This document shows positions 17,136 through 25,498 of a stretch of DNA of 64,000 nucleotides, piece by piece. The stretch is from Deferribacteraceae bacterium. GTDB lineage: Bacteria > Chrysiogenota > Deferribacteres > Deferribacterales > Deferrivibrionaceae. A program made the position numbers and the translations under genes. Under the pieces are notes generated by a model, which ran no database searches, was not told where the DNA came from, and saw only the letters and a program-made list of their open reading frames with translations. Each line of letters opens with the position of its first letter. Positions within the stretch are counted from its first letter, which is position 1. Where the stretch lies: positions 1-64,000 of the forward strand of contig JAIHAR010000004.1 of assembly GCA_020054865.1 (NCBI GenBank), written 5' to 3'.

Positions 17136-18948
17136 GATGACGGTTCTTTCGGTATCAAACCTGAGCAAGTTTTTTGGCTCAGAGTTAATTTTTGAAAATG
17201 TAACATTTAGTTTGTTGAAATCCGAAAAATGTGCTCTTGTTGGCAGAAATGGAGCAGGCAAAACTACCTTATTTAATATAATTGCAGGTATTGAAGAGAA
17301 GGATGGCGGCGAAGTGGCCGTCAGTAGAGCCTCAAAGATTTCCTATAAACAGCAGGAAATAATATTTCAAGGGACGATATTTGAGTTTATGCTTGACGAG
17401 CATAAAGAGTTGAAGCTGATTGAAGAGAAAATGGAAAAAAATCCTTCTGTAAACGAACTTGAAATTTTGATGAAGAGATACGAAGAGAATGGTGGATACA
17501 CATATAAAGCTACAATAAAATCCGTGCTTAAAGCCCTTGGTTTTGAAGAAGATGTTTGGAGCAAAAATGTTTCTGAATTATCCGGTGGAGAGCTGGAAAG
17601 GTTAAAGCTTGCCAGGGTCCTTTCATCCAATGCAGATATACTTCTACTTGATGAACCCACCAACCATCTTGACATTATAATGATTTCATGGCTTGAGAAT
17701 TTTTTGAAGTCTACGGACAAAACGGTATTTTTTATAAGCCATGACATAAAATTACTTGAAAATGTTGCCACATCTGTTGTCAGCCTTTTTAATCGGACTT
17801 GCAAGAAATATTCGCTTAACTATCTGCGCTACAAAGAGCAATTTGAAAAGGAAATAGAAGAGATATTGAAAACAAATGAACTTAATGCGGAGAGAATATC
17901 AAAATACGAAGAGTTTGTAAGGAAGTATAGAGCTGGAATAAAGTCCGGTCTTGTGAAATCAAGGCAGATAATGATAGAAAATTTAAAGAATAATGTGAAA
18001 GATATCGCTCTTGACAGGAATATAAATTTCAGGATTGAAACTTCTCAAAGACAGCCAAAAGTTGTAATTTCGTTTCAAGATGTTGATTTGGGGTATGAAT
18101 ATCCAATTTTAAAAGGGTTAAATTTTGACATTTATAGAGGGGACAAAGTAGGGATAATCGGTAAGAACGGTGCCGGAAAATCAACACTTGTAAAAGGGGT
18201 ATTGAACGAATTGAGCCCTATAAGAGGTGAAATAAAAATTGGTGAAAACATAAAAATCGGTTATTTTGATCAAAAACTTAATAACCTTAACTTTGAAAAT
18301 ACACTTTATGACGAGATTTTTTATAATGAAAATATTTCGTCGGCAAATGAAGTTTACTCTATAATGGCAAGGTTTGGGTTTGAGGAAGACGACGGTGATA
18401 AGAAGGTTGGGGTGCTTAGTGGAGGTGAGAAGACGAAGCTTTCTATTATAAAGCTAATACTCGAAAAGCCGAATCTTTTGATACTTGATGAGCCTACGAA
18501 TCATCTTGATACCGATACGGTATATGCGCTGAAAAATGCTCTGATTGAATACAGCGGCGCTCTTTTGGTGGTAAGTCATGACAGATTTTTCCTTGAAGGA
18601 CTTACAAATAAATCAATTTGTTTGTTTGATGAAAAATATTATATGGATATAATATCTGCAAGTGAGATGATTGAGAAATTTATCATGAAAACTGAAAAAA
18701 CAAAGGATAATATCAGGGAAAAACCGGTATCTGAAAGAAAAGTCAGAGTAAACACCTACAAATTAAACGAGATTGAAAGAAGGATAAAGGAACTTGAGAA
18801 TAGAATTGATATTCTTCATAGGGAATTAAATGAAACAACTACAGATTGGGAAAAAATTAATCTTATCCACAATGAGATAGAAAAGCTTGAAGAAGAGCTT
18901 TTGTTATATTATGATGAGTACGAAATGATGAAAAAGGGGGCAGTATGA
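17128..18948 (+). CDS. ABC-F family ATPase
   Basis: About 606 residues with two ABC domains and no membrane segment. Walker A motifs are GRNGAGKTT (about 39-47 from the TTG start) and GKNGAGKST, signatures LSGGELERLKLARVL and LSGGEKTKLSIIKLI, and both Walker B sites read LLDEPTNHLD / ILDEPTNHLD. A linker of charged helices and a C-terminal coiled coil (last about 70 residues) fit Uup/EttA-type ribosome-acting proteins. TTG 17128 is well spaced from AAGGA; ATG 17137 is an alternative. Overlaps the upstream gene and hemL. Confidence 0.92.
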   Translation: MAKMTVLSVSNLSKFFGSELIFENVTFSLLKSEKCALVGRNGAGKTTLFNIIAGIEEKDGGEVAVSRASKISYKQQEIIFQGTIFEFMLDEHKELKLIEEKMEKNPSVNELEILMKRYEENGGYTYKATIKSVLKALGFEEDVWSKNVSELSGGELERLKLARVLSSNADILLLDEPTNHLDIIMISWLENFLKSTDKTVFFISHDIKLLENVATSVVSLFNRTCKKYSLNYLRYKEQFEKEIEEILKTNELNAERISKYEEFVRKYRAGIKSGLVKSRQIMIENLKNNVKDIALDRNINFRIETSQRQPKVVISFQDVDLGYEYPILKGLNFDIYRGDKVGIIGKNGAGKSTLVKGVLNELSPIRGEIKIGENIKIGYFDQKLNNLNFENTLYDEIFYNENISSANEVYSIMARFGFEEDDGDKKVGVLSGGEKTKLSIIKLILEKPNLLILDEPTNHLDTDTVYALKNALIEYSGALLVVSHDRFFLEGLTNKSICLFDEKYYMDIISASEMIEKFIMKTEKTKDNIREKPVSERKVRVNTYKLNEIERRIKELENRIDILHRELNETTTDWEKINLIHNEIEKLEEELLLYYDEYEMMKKGAV

Positions 18949-20213
18949 ATTTATTTGAAGAATCCAAGAAGTATATACCAGGTGGAGTAAATAGCCCTGT
19001 GAGGGCTTTTGGTTCAGTTGGTGGTGAGCCTGTTTTTGTTCAAAAATCAAAAGGGGCTAAAATTTATGATGTTAATGGAAAGGAATATATTGACTATGTT
19101 TGCTCCTGGGGACCAATGATTTTGGGACATACTGATGATGATGTTGTAAATAGTATCTGTGAGCAGGCAAAACTTGGCAGCAGTTTTGGTGCGCCAACTG
19201 AGCTTGAACTAAGACTTGCAAAGAAGGTTGTTGAGCTTTTCCCGTCAATAGATATGGTCAGGATGGTAAGCTCAGGGACAGAGGCAGTAATGAGTGCAAT
19301 CAGGCTTGCAAGAGGATTTACGAAAAGGGATAAAATTATAAAATTTGAAGGCTGTTACCATGGGCATTCAGACTCGCTGCTTGTGAAGGCCGGAAGTGGA
19401 GCTTTGACATTCAATCAGCCAAGCAGTCCGGGTGTTCCATCAGATTTTGCAAAATACACTCTTATAGCGCAATACAATGATATAGATTCGGTTAAAAATC
19501 TATTCAAGGAAAATAAAAATGAGATAGCGTGTGTGATAGTGGAGCCTGTAGCTGGAAATATGGGGGTAGTCCTTCCTGAAGATAACTTCCTTGAGGATTT
19601 GAGAAAGGTATGTGATGAAAACGAAGCTATTCTGATTTTTGATGAAGTAATTACAGGTTTCAGGTTGTCTGAGGGTGGAGCTCAAAAATATTTTAATGTA
19701 ATGCCCGATTTGACTACACTTGGTAAAATATTGGGCGGAGGGCTTCCTGTTGGCGCATATGGGGGAAAAAGAGAGATAATGGAATACGTTTCACCCGTTG
19801 GTCCAGTTTATCAGGCAGGGACGCTGAGTGGTAATCCTCTGGCAATGGCAGCCGGGTTTAAGACATTGGATAAGCTTTGTGCAGATGGATTTTATTCAGC
19901 TTTAAGAGAGAAGTCAGAATATCTGTGGAAAGGGTTTGCCAAAAACCTCGAAAAATTGGGTATTAATTTTTGCTTCAACAAAATTGAATCTATGGGTTGT
20001 TTGTTTTTCACAAATGAGAAGGTAAATAGCTTTTCTACTGCCGTTAAATCGGACACGAAATTGTATGCAAAATTTTTCCATGAGATGCTGAAAAGAGGGA
20101 TTAATCTTGCCCCAAGTCAGTTTGAAGCGATGTTTGTTTCAGCTGCTCATACAGATAATGAACTGGACATTACTATAAAAGCCCATTTTGAATCATTGAA
20201 AGCAGTATTGTAG
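18945..20213 (+). CDS. hemL: Glutamate-1-semialdehyde 2,1-aminomutase
   Basis: 422 residues. Start ESKKYIPGGVNSPVRAFGSV, SSGTEAVMSAIRLARGFTKR and the PLP lysine in TLGKILGGGLPVGAYGG (Lys261) are diagnostic. It makes 5-aminolevulinate in the C5 haem pathway, consistent with the cytochromes nearby. Its ATG overlaps the stop of the ABC-F gene (ATGA). Confidence 0.98.
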   Translation: MNLFEESKKYIPGGVNSPVRAFGSVGGEPVFVQKSKGAKIYDVNGKEYIDYVCSWGPMILGHTDDDVVNSICEQAKLGSSFGAPTELELRLAKKVVELFPSIDMVRMVSSGTEAVMSAIRLARGFTKRDKIIKFEGCYHGHSDSLLVKAGSGALTFNQPSSPGVPSDFAKYTLIAQYNDIDSVKNLFKENKNEIACVIVEPVAGNMGVVLPEDNFLEDLRKVCDENEAILIFDEVITGFRLSEGGAQKYFNVMPDLTTLGKILGGGLPVGAYGGKREIMEYVSPVGPVYQAGTLSGNPLAMAAGFKTLDKLCADGFYSALREKSEYLWKGFAKNLEKLGINFCFNKIESMGCLFFTNEKVNSFSTAVKSDTKLYAKFFHEMLKRGINLAPSQFEAMFVSAAHTDNELDITIKAHFESLKAVL

Positions 20214-20220
20214 GTAAAAT

Positions 20221-20448
20221 ATGAAATTCAACAAAAAGATGAGGTCGATGCTGAATGCAAGCACCATCGGCTTTTCTTTTATATCTGCAATAGGGATAGG
20301 TACCCTGATAGGCTACTATCTGGATAAGTATTTTGAAACAAAACCTTATCTCACCCTCATCTTCATGGTATTAGGGATAGTTGCAGGTTTTAGAAATATG
20401 TTTTACTTCGTCAAGAAAAGCATTAAAGAAGACGACAATAGTGAATAA
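20221..20448 (+). CDS. atpZ: AtpZ-type ATP synthase accessory protein
   Basis: 75 residues with two membrane helices; the segment GIGTLIGYYLDKYFETKPYL and the loop LGIVAGFRNM match the AtpZ/AtpI family found at the head of F0 gene clusters. Proposed roles are ion (Mg/Ca) transport or c-ring assembly. It begins seven bases after hemL and overlaps the next small membrane gene. Confidence 0.85.
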   Translation: MKFNKKMRSMLNASTIGFSFISAIGIGTLIGYYLDKYFETKPYLTLIFMVLGIVAGFRNMFYFVKKSIKEDDNSE

Positions 20449-20785
20449 AATTCTTTTAATTATATCGTTGATTTTTTTGGTGATTTTGTATACAGTATTC
20501 AAGATTTTTAAAGGTAGTATTGCTGCAGAAAACTTTTTGTTTGGATGGACTGTTGCTATGCTTAATTATTACGGCCTAACGAACAAAATAAAAGGCAGTT
20601 TTGAAAGTGGTTATGTAAAGGCTTTTGTTTTTAATAGCCAGTTTAGATTGCTTCTTACTGCAGCCATTATGATTTTGTGGTTTAAGTTTTACAAAATAGA
20701 TCTTGTCGGCCTGTTAGTCGGTTTGAGTGTTGTTGCCGTATGCTTGCCGATAGGAGCGATTATTGCTGTTAGGAGGAATAGTTAA
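20441..20785 (+). CDS. atpI: AtpI-like ATP synthase subunit I
   Basis: 114 residues from GTG 20441, inside the end of atpZ. Four hydrophobic segments and the short motif NFLFGWTVAMLNYY resemble ATP synthase protein I, a c-ring assembly factor. The open frame continues 60 bases upstream into atpZ, but that part is basic and not membrane-like. The stop TAA overlaps the atpB ATG (TAATG). Confidence 0.72.
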   Translation: MNKILLIISLIFLVILYTVFKIFKGSIAAENFLFGWTVAMLNYYGLTNKIKGSFESGYVKAFVFNSQFRLLLTAAIMILWFKFYKIDLVGLLVGLSVVAVCLPIGAIIAVRRNS

Positions 20786-21456
20786 TGGAACATCCGCTTA
20801 ATATTTTTTCTTTTCTCCCTCATGAAGTGGTTGCAAAATATCTTCATGTTTTGATGATGTTTGTTATCGTTTTGCTGATAGTTATTATTGGTAAAATGGT
20901 TTCAGGCTTAAGGAGTGAAGTGCCTTCAACAAAACAAAATGTTTTTGAGTTGCTTGTTGGTGGAATTTACAAGATGGGTATTGATGTTATGGGGGAAGAA
21001 GGCAAGCCTTATATACCTCTAATATTTGCTATCGGTTTGTACGTGTGGTTTTCAAATGTCTTTGGTATTATACCTGGATTTGCTGCTCCTACTGCCAATC
21101 TCAATACGACTGCAGCACCTGCATTGATAGTGTTTTTTACTTACCATTTCATAGGGATAAAAAAACATGGCGCCCATTATATCAAGCATTTTATGGGACC
21201 TATCGCCTGGCTTGCTCCTTTAATGATTATTATTGAGCTTATAGGCCATCTCTCAAGGCCGCTCTCACTTTCAATGAGGCTTTTTGGGAACATTTTTGGT
21301 GAAGATCTTGTCATTATGATTCTTTTTGTGCTGGTTCCTTTTCTTGTACCATTGCCGATGTATTTTATGGCTATATTTACAAGTACATTGCAGGCATATG
21401 TTTTTATGATGCTATCAATGATTTATATTAGTGGTGCTCTTGAAGAAGCACACTAA
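20785..21456 (+). CDS. atpB: F0F1 ATP synthase subunit a
   Basis: 223 residues, about five to six membrane helices. The essential arginine lies in SRPLSLSMRLFGNIFGEDLV, and the last helix holds STLQAYVFMMLSMIYISGAL with the conserved Gln. Subunit a provides the ion half-channels against the c ring. It stays with atpE, while F1 genes and subunits b and delta are absent from this window. Confidence 0.97.
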   Translation: MEHPLNIFSFLPHEVVAKYLHVLMMFVIVLLIVIIGKMVSGLRSEVPSTKQNVFELLVGGIYKMGIDVMGEEGKPYIPLIFAIGLYVWFSNVFGIIPGFAAPTANLNTTAAPALIVFFTYHFIGIKKHGAHYIKHFMGPIAWLAPLMIIIELIGHLSRPLSLSMRLFGNIFGEDLVIMILFVLVPFLVPLPMYFMAIFTSTLQAYVFMMLSMIYISGALEEAH

Positions 21457-21478
21457 GATTTTATATAAGGAGGCTTAA

Positions 21479-21802
21479 ATGTCTAAAGTGTTTCGTTTAA
21501 TTTTTAGCGTAGCTGCTGTTTTGGTAGTTTCTGCAATCAGCGCTTTTGCTGCTGAAGGTGGCGCTTCTGCTGAGGGTTCAAAATGGGCAGTTTACCTTGC
21601 TGCTGGACTTGGAATGGGGATTGCTGCTTTTGGTACAGGTCTTGCCCAGGGTAAGGCTGTTGCAAGCGCAGTTGAAGGTATTTCAAGGAATCCAGGAGCT
21701 TCTGGTAAGATTATGACTCCAATGATCATTGGTCTTGCGATGATCGAGTCACTTGCTATTTATGCTCTTGTTGTTGCTTTGATACTTCTTTTTGTTGTAT
21801 AA
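21479..21802 (+). CDS. atpE: F0F1 ATP synthase subunit c with N-terminal signal-like extension
   Basis: 107 residues, longer than the usual 75-90 because of an N-terminal [15 protein letters not shown]...SAFA stretch that looks like a cleavable signal peptide. The mature hairpin has [19 protein letters not shown], the polar loop RNPGASGK and the ion-binding Glu in [14 protein letters not shown]. Ser follows this Glu, as in sodium-type rings, but the helix-1 glutamine position holds Thr, so proton use is more likely. A terminator follows. Confidence 0.95.
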   Translation: MSKVFRLIFSVAAVLVVSAISAFAAEGGASAEGSKWAVYLAAGLGMGIAAFGTGLAQGKAVASAVEGISRNPGASGKIMTPMIIGLAMIESLAIYALVVALILLFVV

Positions 21803-21808
21803 TAATCA

Positions 21809-21827
21809 GGGGCTTTTAGCCCCTTTT
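21809..21827 (+). terminator. Rho-independent terminator after atpE
   Basis: GGGGCT-TTT-AGCCCC hairpin (21809-21823) followed by TTTT. It separates the F0 genes from the multiheme cytochrome, whose start is only 15 bases further on. The short T run suggests partial readthrough into the cytochrome gene. Confidence 0.7.
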
Positions 21828-21841
21828 CCTTGAGGTGGGCT

Positions 21842-23383
21842 ATGTTAGGTAAATTATTTGCTAAATTGGGAGATTTTATAAAAAAAGATCCTGTGGTTTT
21901 TGTTCTTGCTATTATTGTTTTGGTAGTAGGTTTTACATTTGCCAATATAGAAGTATTGCATATAACATCGGAGTCTAAATTTTGTGGCTCATGTCACCCT
22001 GAGGAGAAAGTTGGTCCGCTGGGTGAGTACCACACATGGGCGAAAAATATACACTCCACTGCAGAAATAGAATGTATCGACTGCCATGGTAAGCCGGGTT
22101 TTGTGGGGTATATGAAGGCAAAAATAGGTGGTCTTAAAGATTTGTATGGTGAATTTTTTAAATCATACGAACATAAGATTGAAATACTTACAAAAGGGGC
22201 AACCGATAAAGAGTATGCCGCCAAACTTGTTCCGAATGAGACATGTCTGCATTGCCATTCTGACCAGGTCAATGCTTTTAATAGAAAAAATTATGTTATG
22301 TCTGTTGGTGTAGACTTTAGAAAGATTGATAATGTTGTAAATCCAAGATTTAGAGAATCTTTCGGCAAGCCTGATATATTGACTGAAAAAGTAAGCGTAG
22401 GGGTAGACCCAAATCACAAAAAGCATATTGAAGAGGTTGGGCTAAACTGTGTAGACTGTCACCTTGGTGTAGCTCATGGTGGAGAGTTTCACAATTTGCC
22501 AAAGATGGAAACATGTTTTACTTGCCACTACAATGAGAGAAGTAAAAATAGTAATATATCTGCTCCGGAAAATAATGAGTGCGAAAAATGTCACACAATG
22601 CAAAAAAGTATTCAGCAGGGTGTGTATGTAAAAGGTATTGAAGAGACTAAATGGTATATGGCGGATTTGAGTTGTTCTGATTGTCATAATGATCCATTTA
22701 GCAGACCTAACTCTGATAAATGTGTAAGCTGCCATGATGAATCTTATGCCTCAATCCTTTTTGATACTCAAAAGGCATATCTCGAAAAGTTGAGTGAAGT
22801 TCAGAAGGTAAGGGACAAGCTTTTTGTTGAAAGACTTGAAATGCCTGAAGGTAAGAGAAAGCTTTTTAACGAAGCTAACAGACTTGTCAGGATTCTTGAA
22901 ATGGATGGCTCAAAAGGGGTTCATAATCCAGAATATTTTGACATGATATTTGAAAAGGCACATGAATTGTTAAACGCAACGGAAAGCTACGTTGAGCCTG
23001 TGAAGACAGAAGTAGGTATGAAGTCTTCTACAGGTGAAAAAGAAGCTTCTGGTCATGAAGAAGCGAAAACGGAAGAAAAGGCTGAAGTAGCGGAGTTTAA
23101 AGGTAACCCAGCTGAGCTTATGGAAATAGCTCCTGAAGAAATTAATTTAGCTGAACAGCATGGTATTGAAACTACTAAAAAACCTGTTGTTTTTAATCAC
23201 AAGGAACATGCAGAAAGACTTTCCTGTAATGAGTGTCATAGCAATCCTGAAGAAGGTACACTTAAATTTGAAGTTGTAAATCTAAAGGGAACCAACAACG
23301 ATTTCCATAAACAGCTTTGTTTTCCTTGTCATAAGGAAAATAAAGTACCAAAAGGTACAAGCTGTACCACATGCCATAAGTAA
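21842..23383 (+). CDS. Membrane-anchored multiheme c-type cytochrome (11 CxxCH), NapC/NirT-like N-terminus
   Basis: 513 residues from ATG 21842 (AGGTGGG upstream; TTG 21830 is also in frame). A single N-terminal membrane helix (about 17-37) is followed by SESKFCGSCHP, the NapC/NirT pattern, then ten further CxxCH sites, eleven in total by counting. Eight lie before about residue 305, then a charged helical Glu/Lys-rich linker of about 130 residues, then three close to the C terminus. Likely a periplasmic quinol-dependent or inter-protein electron carrier. Partner reductase unknown; the neighbours are atpE and a rhomboid protease. Confidence 0.93.
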   Translation: MLGKLFAKLGDFIKKDPVVFVLAIIVLVVGFTFANIEVLHITSESKFCGSCHPEEKVGPLGEYHTWAKNIHSTAEIECIDCHGKPGFVGYMKAKIGGLKDLYGEFFKSYEHKIEILTKGATDKEYAAKLVPNETCLHCHSDQVNAFNRKNYVMSVGVDFRKIDNVVNPRFRESFGKPDILTEKVSVGVDPNHKKHIEEVGLNCVDCHLGVAHGGEFHNLPKMETCFTCHYNERSKNSNISAPENNECEKCHTMQKSIQQGVYVKGIEETKWYMADLSCSDCHNDPFSRPNSDKCVSCHDESYASILFDTQKAYLEKLSEVQKVRDKLFVERLEMPEGKRKLFNEANRLVRILEMDGSKGVHNPEYFDMIFEKAHELLNATESYVEPVKTEVGMKSSTGEKEASGHEEAKTEEKAEVAEFKGNPAELMEIAPEEINLAEQHGIETTKKPVVFNHKEHAERLSCNECHSNPEEGTLKFEVVNLKGTNNDFHKQLCFPCHKENKVPKGTSCTTCHK

Positions 23384-23390
23384 AAGATAA

Positions 23391-23418
23391 AGCCTGGCCA
23401 GATGGCCGGGCTTTTTTT
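23391..23418 (+). terminator. Rho-independent terminator after the multiheme cytochrome
   Basis: AGCCTGGCC-AGAT-GGCCGGGCT hairpin (23391-23412, one T-G pair) running into seven T residues. It lies seven bases after the cytochrome stop, so the cytochrome is the end of its transcript. Confidence 0.85.
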
Positions 23419-23419
23419 G

Positions 23420-23448
23420 TTGTAATTATAAAAATAAATATATACTAT
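23420..23448 (+). promoter_or_regulatory. Possible sigma-70 promoter for the rhomboid/hyp genes
   Basis: TTGTAA (23420-23425) and TACTAT (23443-23448) are separated by 17 bases, directly after the upstream terminator and about 27 bases before the rhomboid start. TATACT at 23441 is an overlapping -10 option. Similarity only, in an AT-rich gap. Confidence 0.4.
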
Positions 23449-23474
23449 TACCTAAAAAGTTTATGAGGTAAAGT

Positions 23475-24164
23475 ATGTTTCCTTTGAAGGACTCAATCAA
23501 ATCAAATTCTTTTCCAATATTAAATACAATCATAATTGTATTTAACTGTCTGGTGTTTTTCTATGAAGTTTCACTTAACAGATATCAACTAAGCCTTTTT
23601 TTTATAGAATATGGACTGGTGCCAGTTAAACTGTTTTTGCCAGCAGACGTAGTATCTTTTGGTGATAAAATACTACCATTTTTTACATCAATGTTTATAC
23701 ACGGAGGGTGGATGCACCTTATAGGCAATATGTACTTTTTATATATATTTGGTGATAATGTGGAAGATTTAATGGGTCACTACAAGTATTTGGTTATGTA
23801 TATTGTATTTGGAGTTGTAGCAGCAATTACTCAAGTGTTATTGTACCCAAACTCAAATATTCCAACAATTGGTGCTTCCGGAGCTGTATCAGGAGTAATG
23901 GGGTACTATTTTATAAAGTTTCCTTACTCAAGGGTTAAGACACTGGTATTTATAATAATTTTTGTTACAATAATGGAAATACCCGCTGTTATATTCTTGG
24001 GTCTGTGGTTTTTGATGCAATTCTTAAATGGTTCATCCCAGCTAATGTATTCTACGGCCGGCGGTGTGGCGTGGTGGGCTCATATAGGAGGCTTTGTGGC
24101 AGGAATTGCATATGCGATTTATGATAAAAAAGTCTATGTATATAAAAGAAATGTTCAGTGGTAA
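23475..24164 (+). CDS. Rhomboid family intramembrane serine protease
   Basis: 229 residues, about six membrane helices. GGWMHLIGNMYFLYIFGDNV is the conserved His/Asn helix, IGASGAVSGVMGYYF carries the nucleophile Ser135, and HIGGFVAG the catalytic His203. It cleaves membrane proteins within the bilayer; the substrate is unknown. ATG 23475 follows GAGGTAAAG. hypC follows 15 bases later, so it may be cotranscribed with the hyp genes. Confidence 0.92.
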   Translation: MFPLKDSIKSNSFPILNTIIIVFNCLVFFYEVSLNRYQLSLFFIEYGLVPVKLFLPADVVSFGDKILPFFTSMFIHGGWMHLIGNMYFLYIFGDNVEDLMGHYKYLVMYIVFGVVAAITQVLLYPNSNIPTIGASGAVSGVMGYYFIKFPYSRVKTLVFIIIFVTIMEIPAVIFLGLWFLMQFLNGSSQLMYSTAGGVAWWAHIGGFVAGIAYAIYDKKVYVYKRNVQW

Positions 24165-24179
24165 TTGGAGGATTTTGTT

Positions 24180-24425
24180 ATGTGTTTGGGTTTGCCTGGA
24201 AAATTAATTGAAATTTCAGAGGATAAGACTGCCGGAATAGTTGATATAGCGGGTACAAAGAGAGATGTATCTTTGATGATTTTACCGGAAGAGGTAAATG
24301 TGGGCGATTATGTTATGGTTCATGTGGGATTTGCCATTTCAAAAATGGATGAACAGCAGGCCAAGGAAACACTAAATGCCATACTGGAGTACTGTGATGC
24401 AGATGGTAACGAAATTCAGGGATAA
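24180..24425 (+). CDS. hypC: Hydrogenase assembly chaperone HypC
   Basis: 81 residues. Starts MCLGLPGKLIEI; Cys2 after Met removal is the conserved ligand that binds the Fe(CN)2CO precursor with HypD. ATG 24180 is preceded by TTGGAGGATT; the TTG at 24165 is upstream of that site and is rejected. It overlaps hypD by about 29 bases. HypC shows the organism makes a [NiFe] hydrogenase, though no hydrogenase subunits are here. Confidence 0.96.
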   Translation: MCLGLPGKLIEISEDKTAGIVDIAGTKRDVSLMILPEEVNVGDYVMVHVGFAISKMDEQQAKETLNAILEYCDADGNEIQG

Positions 24426-25488
24426 AAATACAGTAAAGAGCCTATTGTCAAAAATACAAAGTGAAGCCCGGAGCAACCGACAGTACAGGATAATGGAAGT
24501 ATGCGGTACGCACACTATGTCAATTTCAAGATTTGGAATTAGAAGTCTTTTACCTGATAATATAAAACTAATTTCTGGGCCAGGTTGTCCCGTGTGTGTG
24601 ACTTCTCAGGGGGAGATAGACCTGATTTTTGAACTACTTCAAAAAGAGGATGTTGTTTTGGCGGTGTATGGAGATTTAATGAAGGTTCCGGGCTCAGCAG
24701 GTGAAAATCTGATTGAGCTAAAATCAAGCGGTAAAGATATAAGGGTAATTTTATCCCCTCTTGATGTTATAAAAATAAAAGAAAGCGTCAATAAGCCTGT
24801 TGTGTTTGTTTCTATTGGTTTTGAAACTACCACTCCTGCATCAGCGGGACTTGCCCACAAAATTGTATGTAATGATATAAAAGATATATATTTTCTTGTG
24901 TTCAATAAAACTATGCCGGAAATAATTAAAGTTTTGCTGAAGGATAAAGAGCTAAATATTGATGGGTTTCTTTGCCCGGGGCATGTGACAGCGATTACAG
25001 GAGAAAAACTTTACTTGCCGATTGTCGATAATAAGAAGGCTGCATCTATTGCTGGATTTGAGCCTGTGGATATACTTTACTCGATTCTCGAAATTATTAA
25101 CCAGGTAAATAGAGGTAAATTCTATATAGCAAACAGTTATAGCAGAGTAGTAAGAGCCGAAGAGAATAAAATAGCAAGGAGTTTGATTGAAGAATATTTT
25201 GAGCCTGCAGATTCATATTGGAGAGGGATTGGGGTTATTGAAAAAAGTGGACTTAAATTAAAAAAAGAGTACGAACATCTTGATGCTGTCAAGAAATTTA
25301 ACCTAAAACCTCGGTATGTAGATGAGATAGCAGGGTGCAGATGCGGAGATGTTTTGAAAGGGAAGATTTTGCCTAACGAGTGTAAAATGTTTGGTGGCAA
25401 GTGTAAACCTGATAACCCCGTAGGTCCTTGCATGGTATCTGGAGAAGGTGCCTGTGCAGCGTATTACAAATATGAGATTTTTCAATGA
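24397..25488 (+). CDS. hypD: Hydrogenase maturation protein HypD
   Basis: About 363 residues. Conserved motifs are MEVCGTHTMSISRFGIR, SGPGCPVCVT and a C-terminal [4Fe-4S] cluster region with CRCGDVLKGKILPNEC and GPCMVSGEGACAAYY. HypD assembles the Fe(CN)2CO group of [NiFe] hydrogenase on a HypCD complex. ATG 24397 is 7 bases from GGAG; ATGs at 24376 and 24403 are other options. Overlaps hypC, then hypE follows after 10 bases. Confidence 0.96.
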   Translation: MQMVTKFRDKNTVKSLLSKIQSEARSNRQYRIMEVCGTHTMSISRFGIRSLLPDNIKLISGPGCPVCVTSQGEIDLIFELLQKEDVVLAVYGDLMKVPGSAGENLIELKSSGKDIRVILSPLDVIKIKESVNKPVVFVSIGFETTTPASAGLAHKIVCNDIKDIYFLVFNKTMPEIIKVLLKDKELNIDGFLCPGHVTAITGEKLYLPIVDNKKAASIAGFEPVDILYSILEIINQVNRGKFYIANSYSRVVRAEENKIARSLIEEYFEPADSYWRGIGVIEKSGLKLKKEYEHLDAVKKFNLKPRYVDEIAGCRCGDVLKGKILPNECKMFGGKCKPDNPVGPCMVSGEGACAAYYKYEIFQ

Positions 25489-25498
25489 AGGTGCTTAA

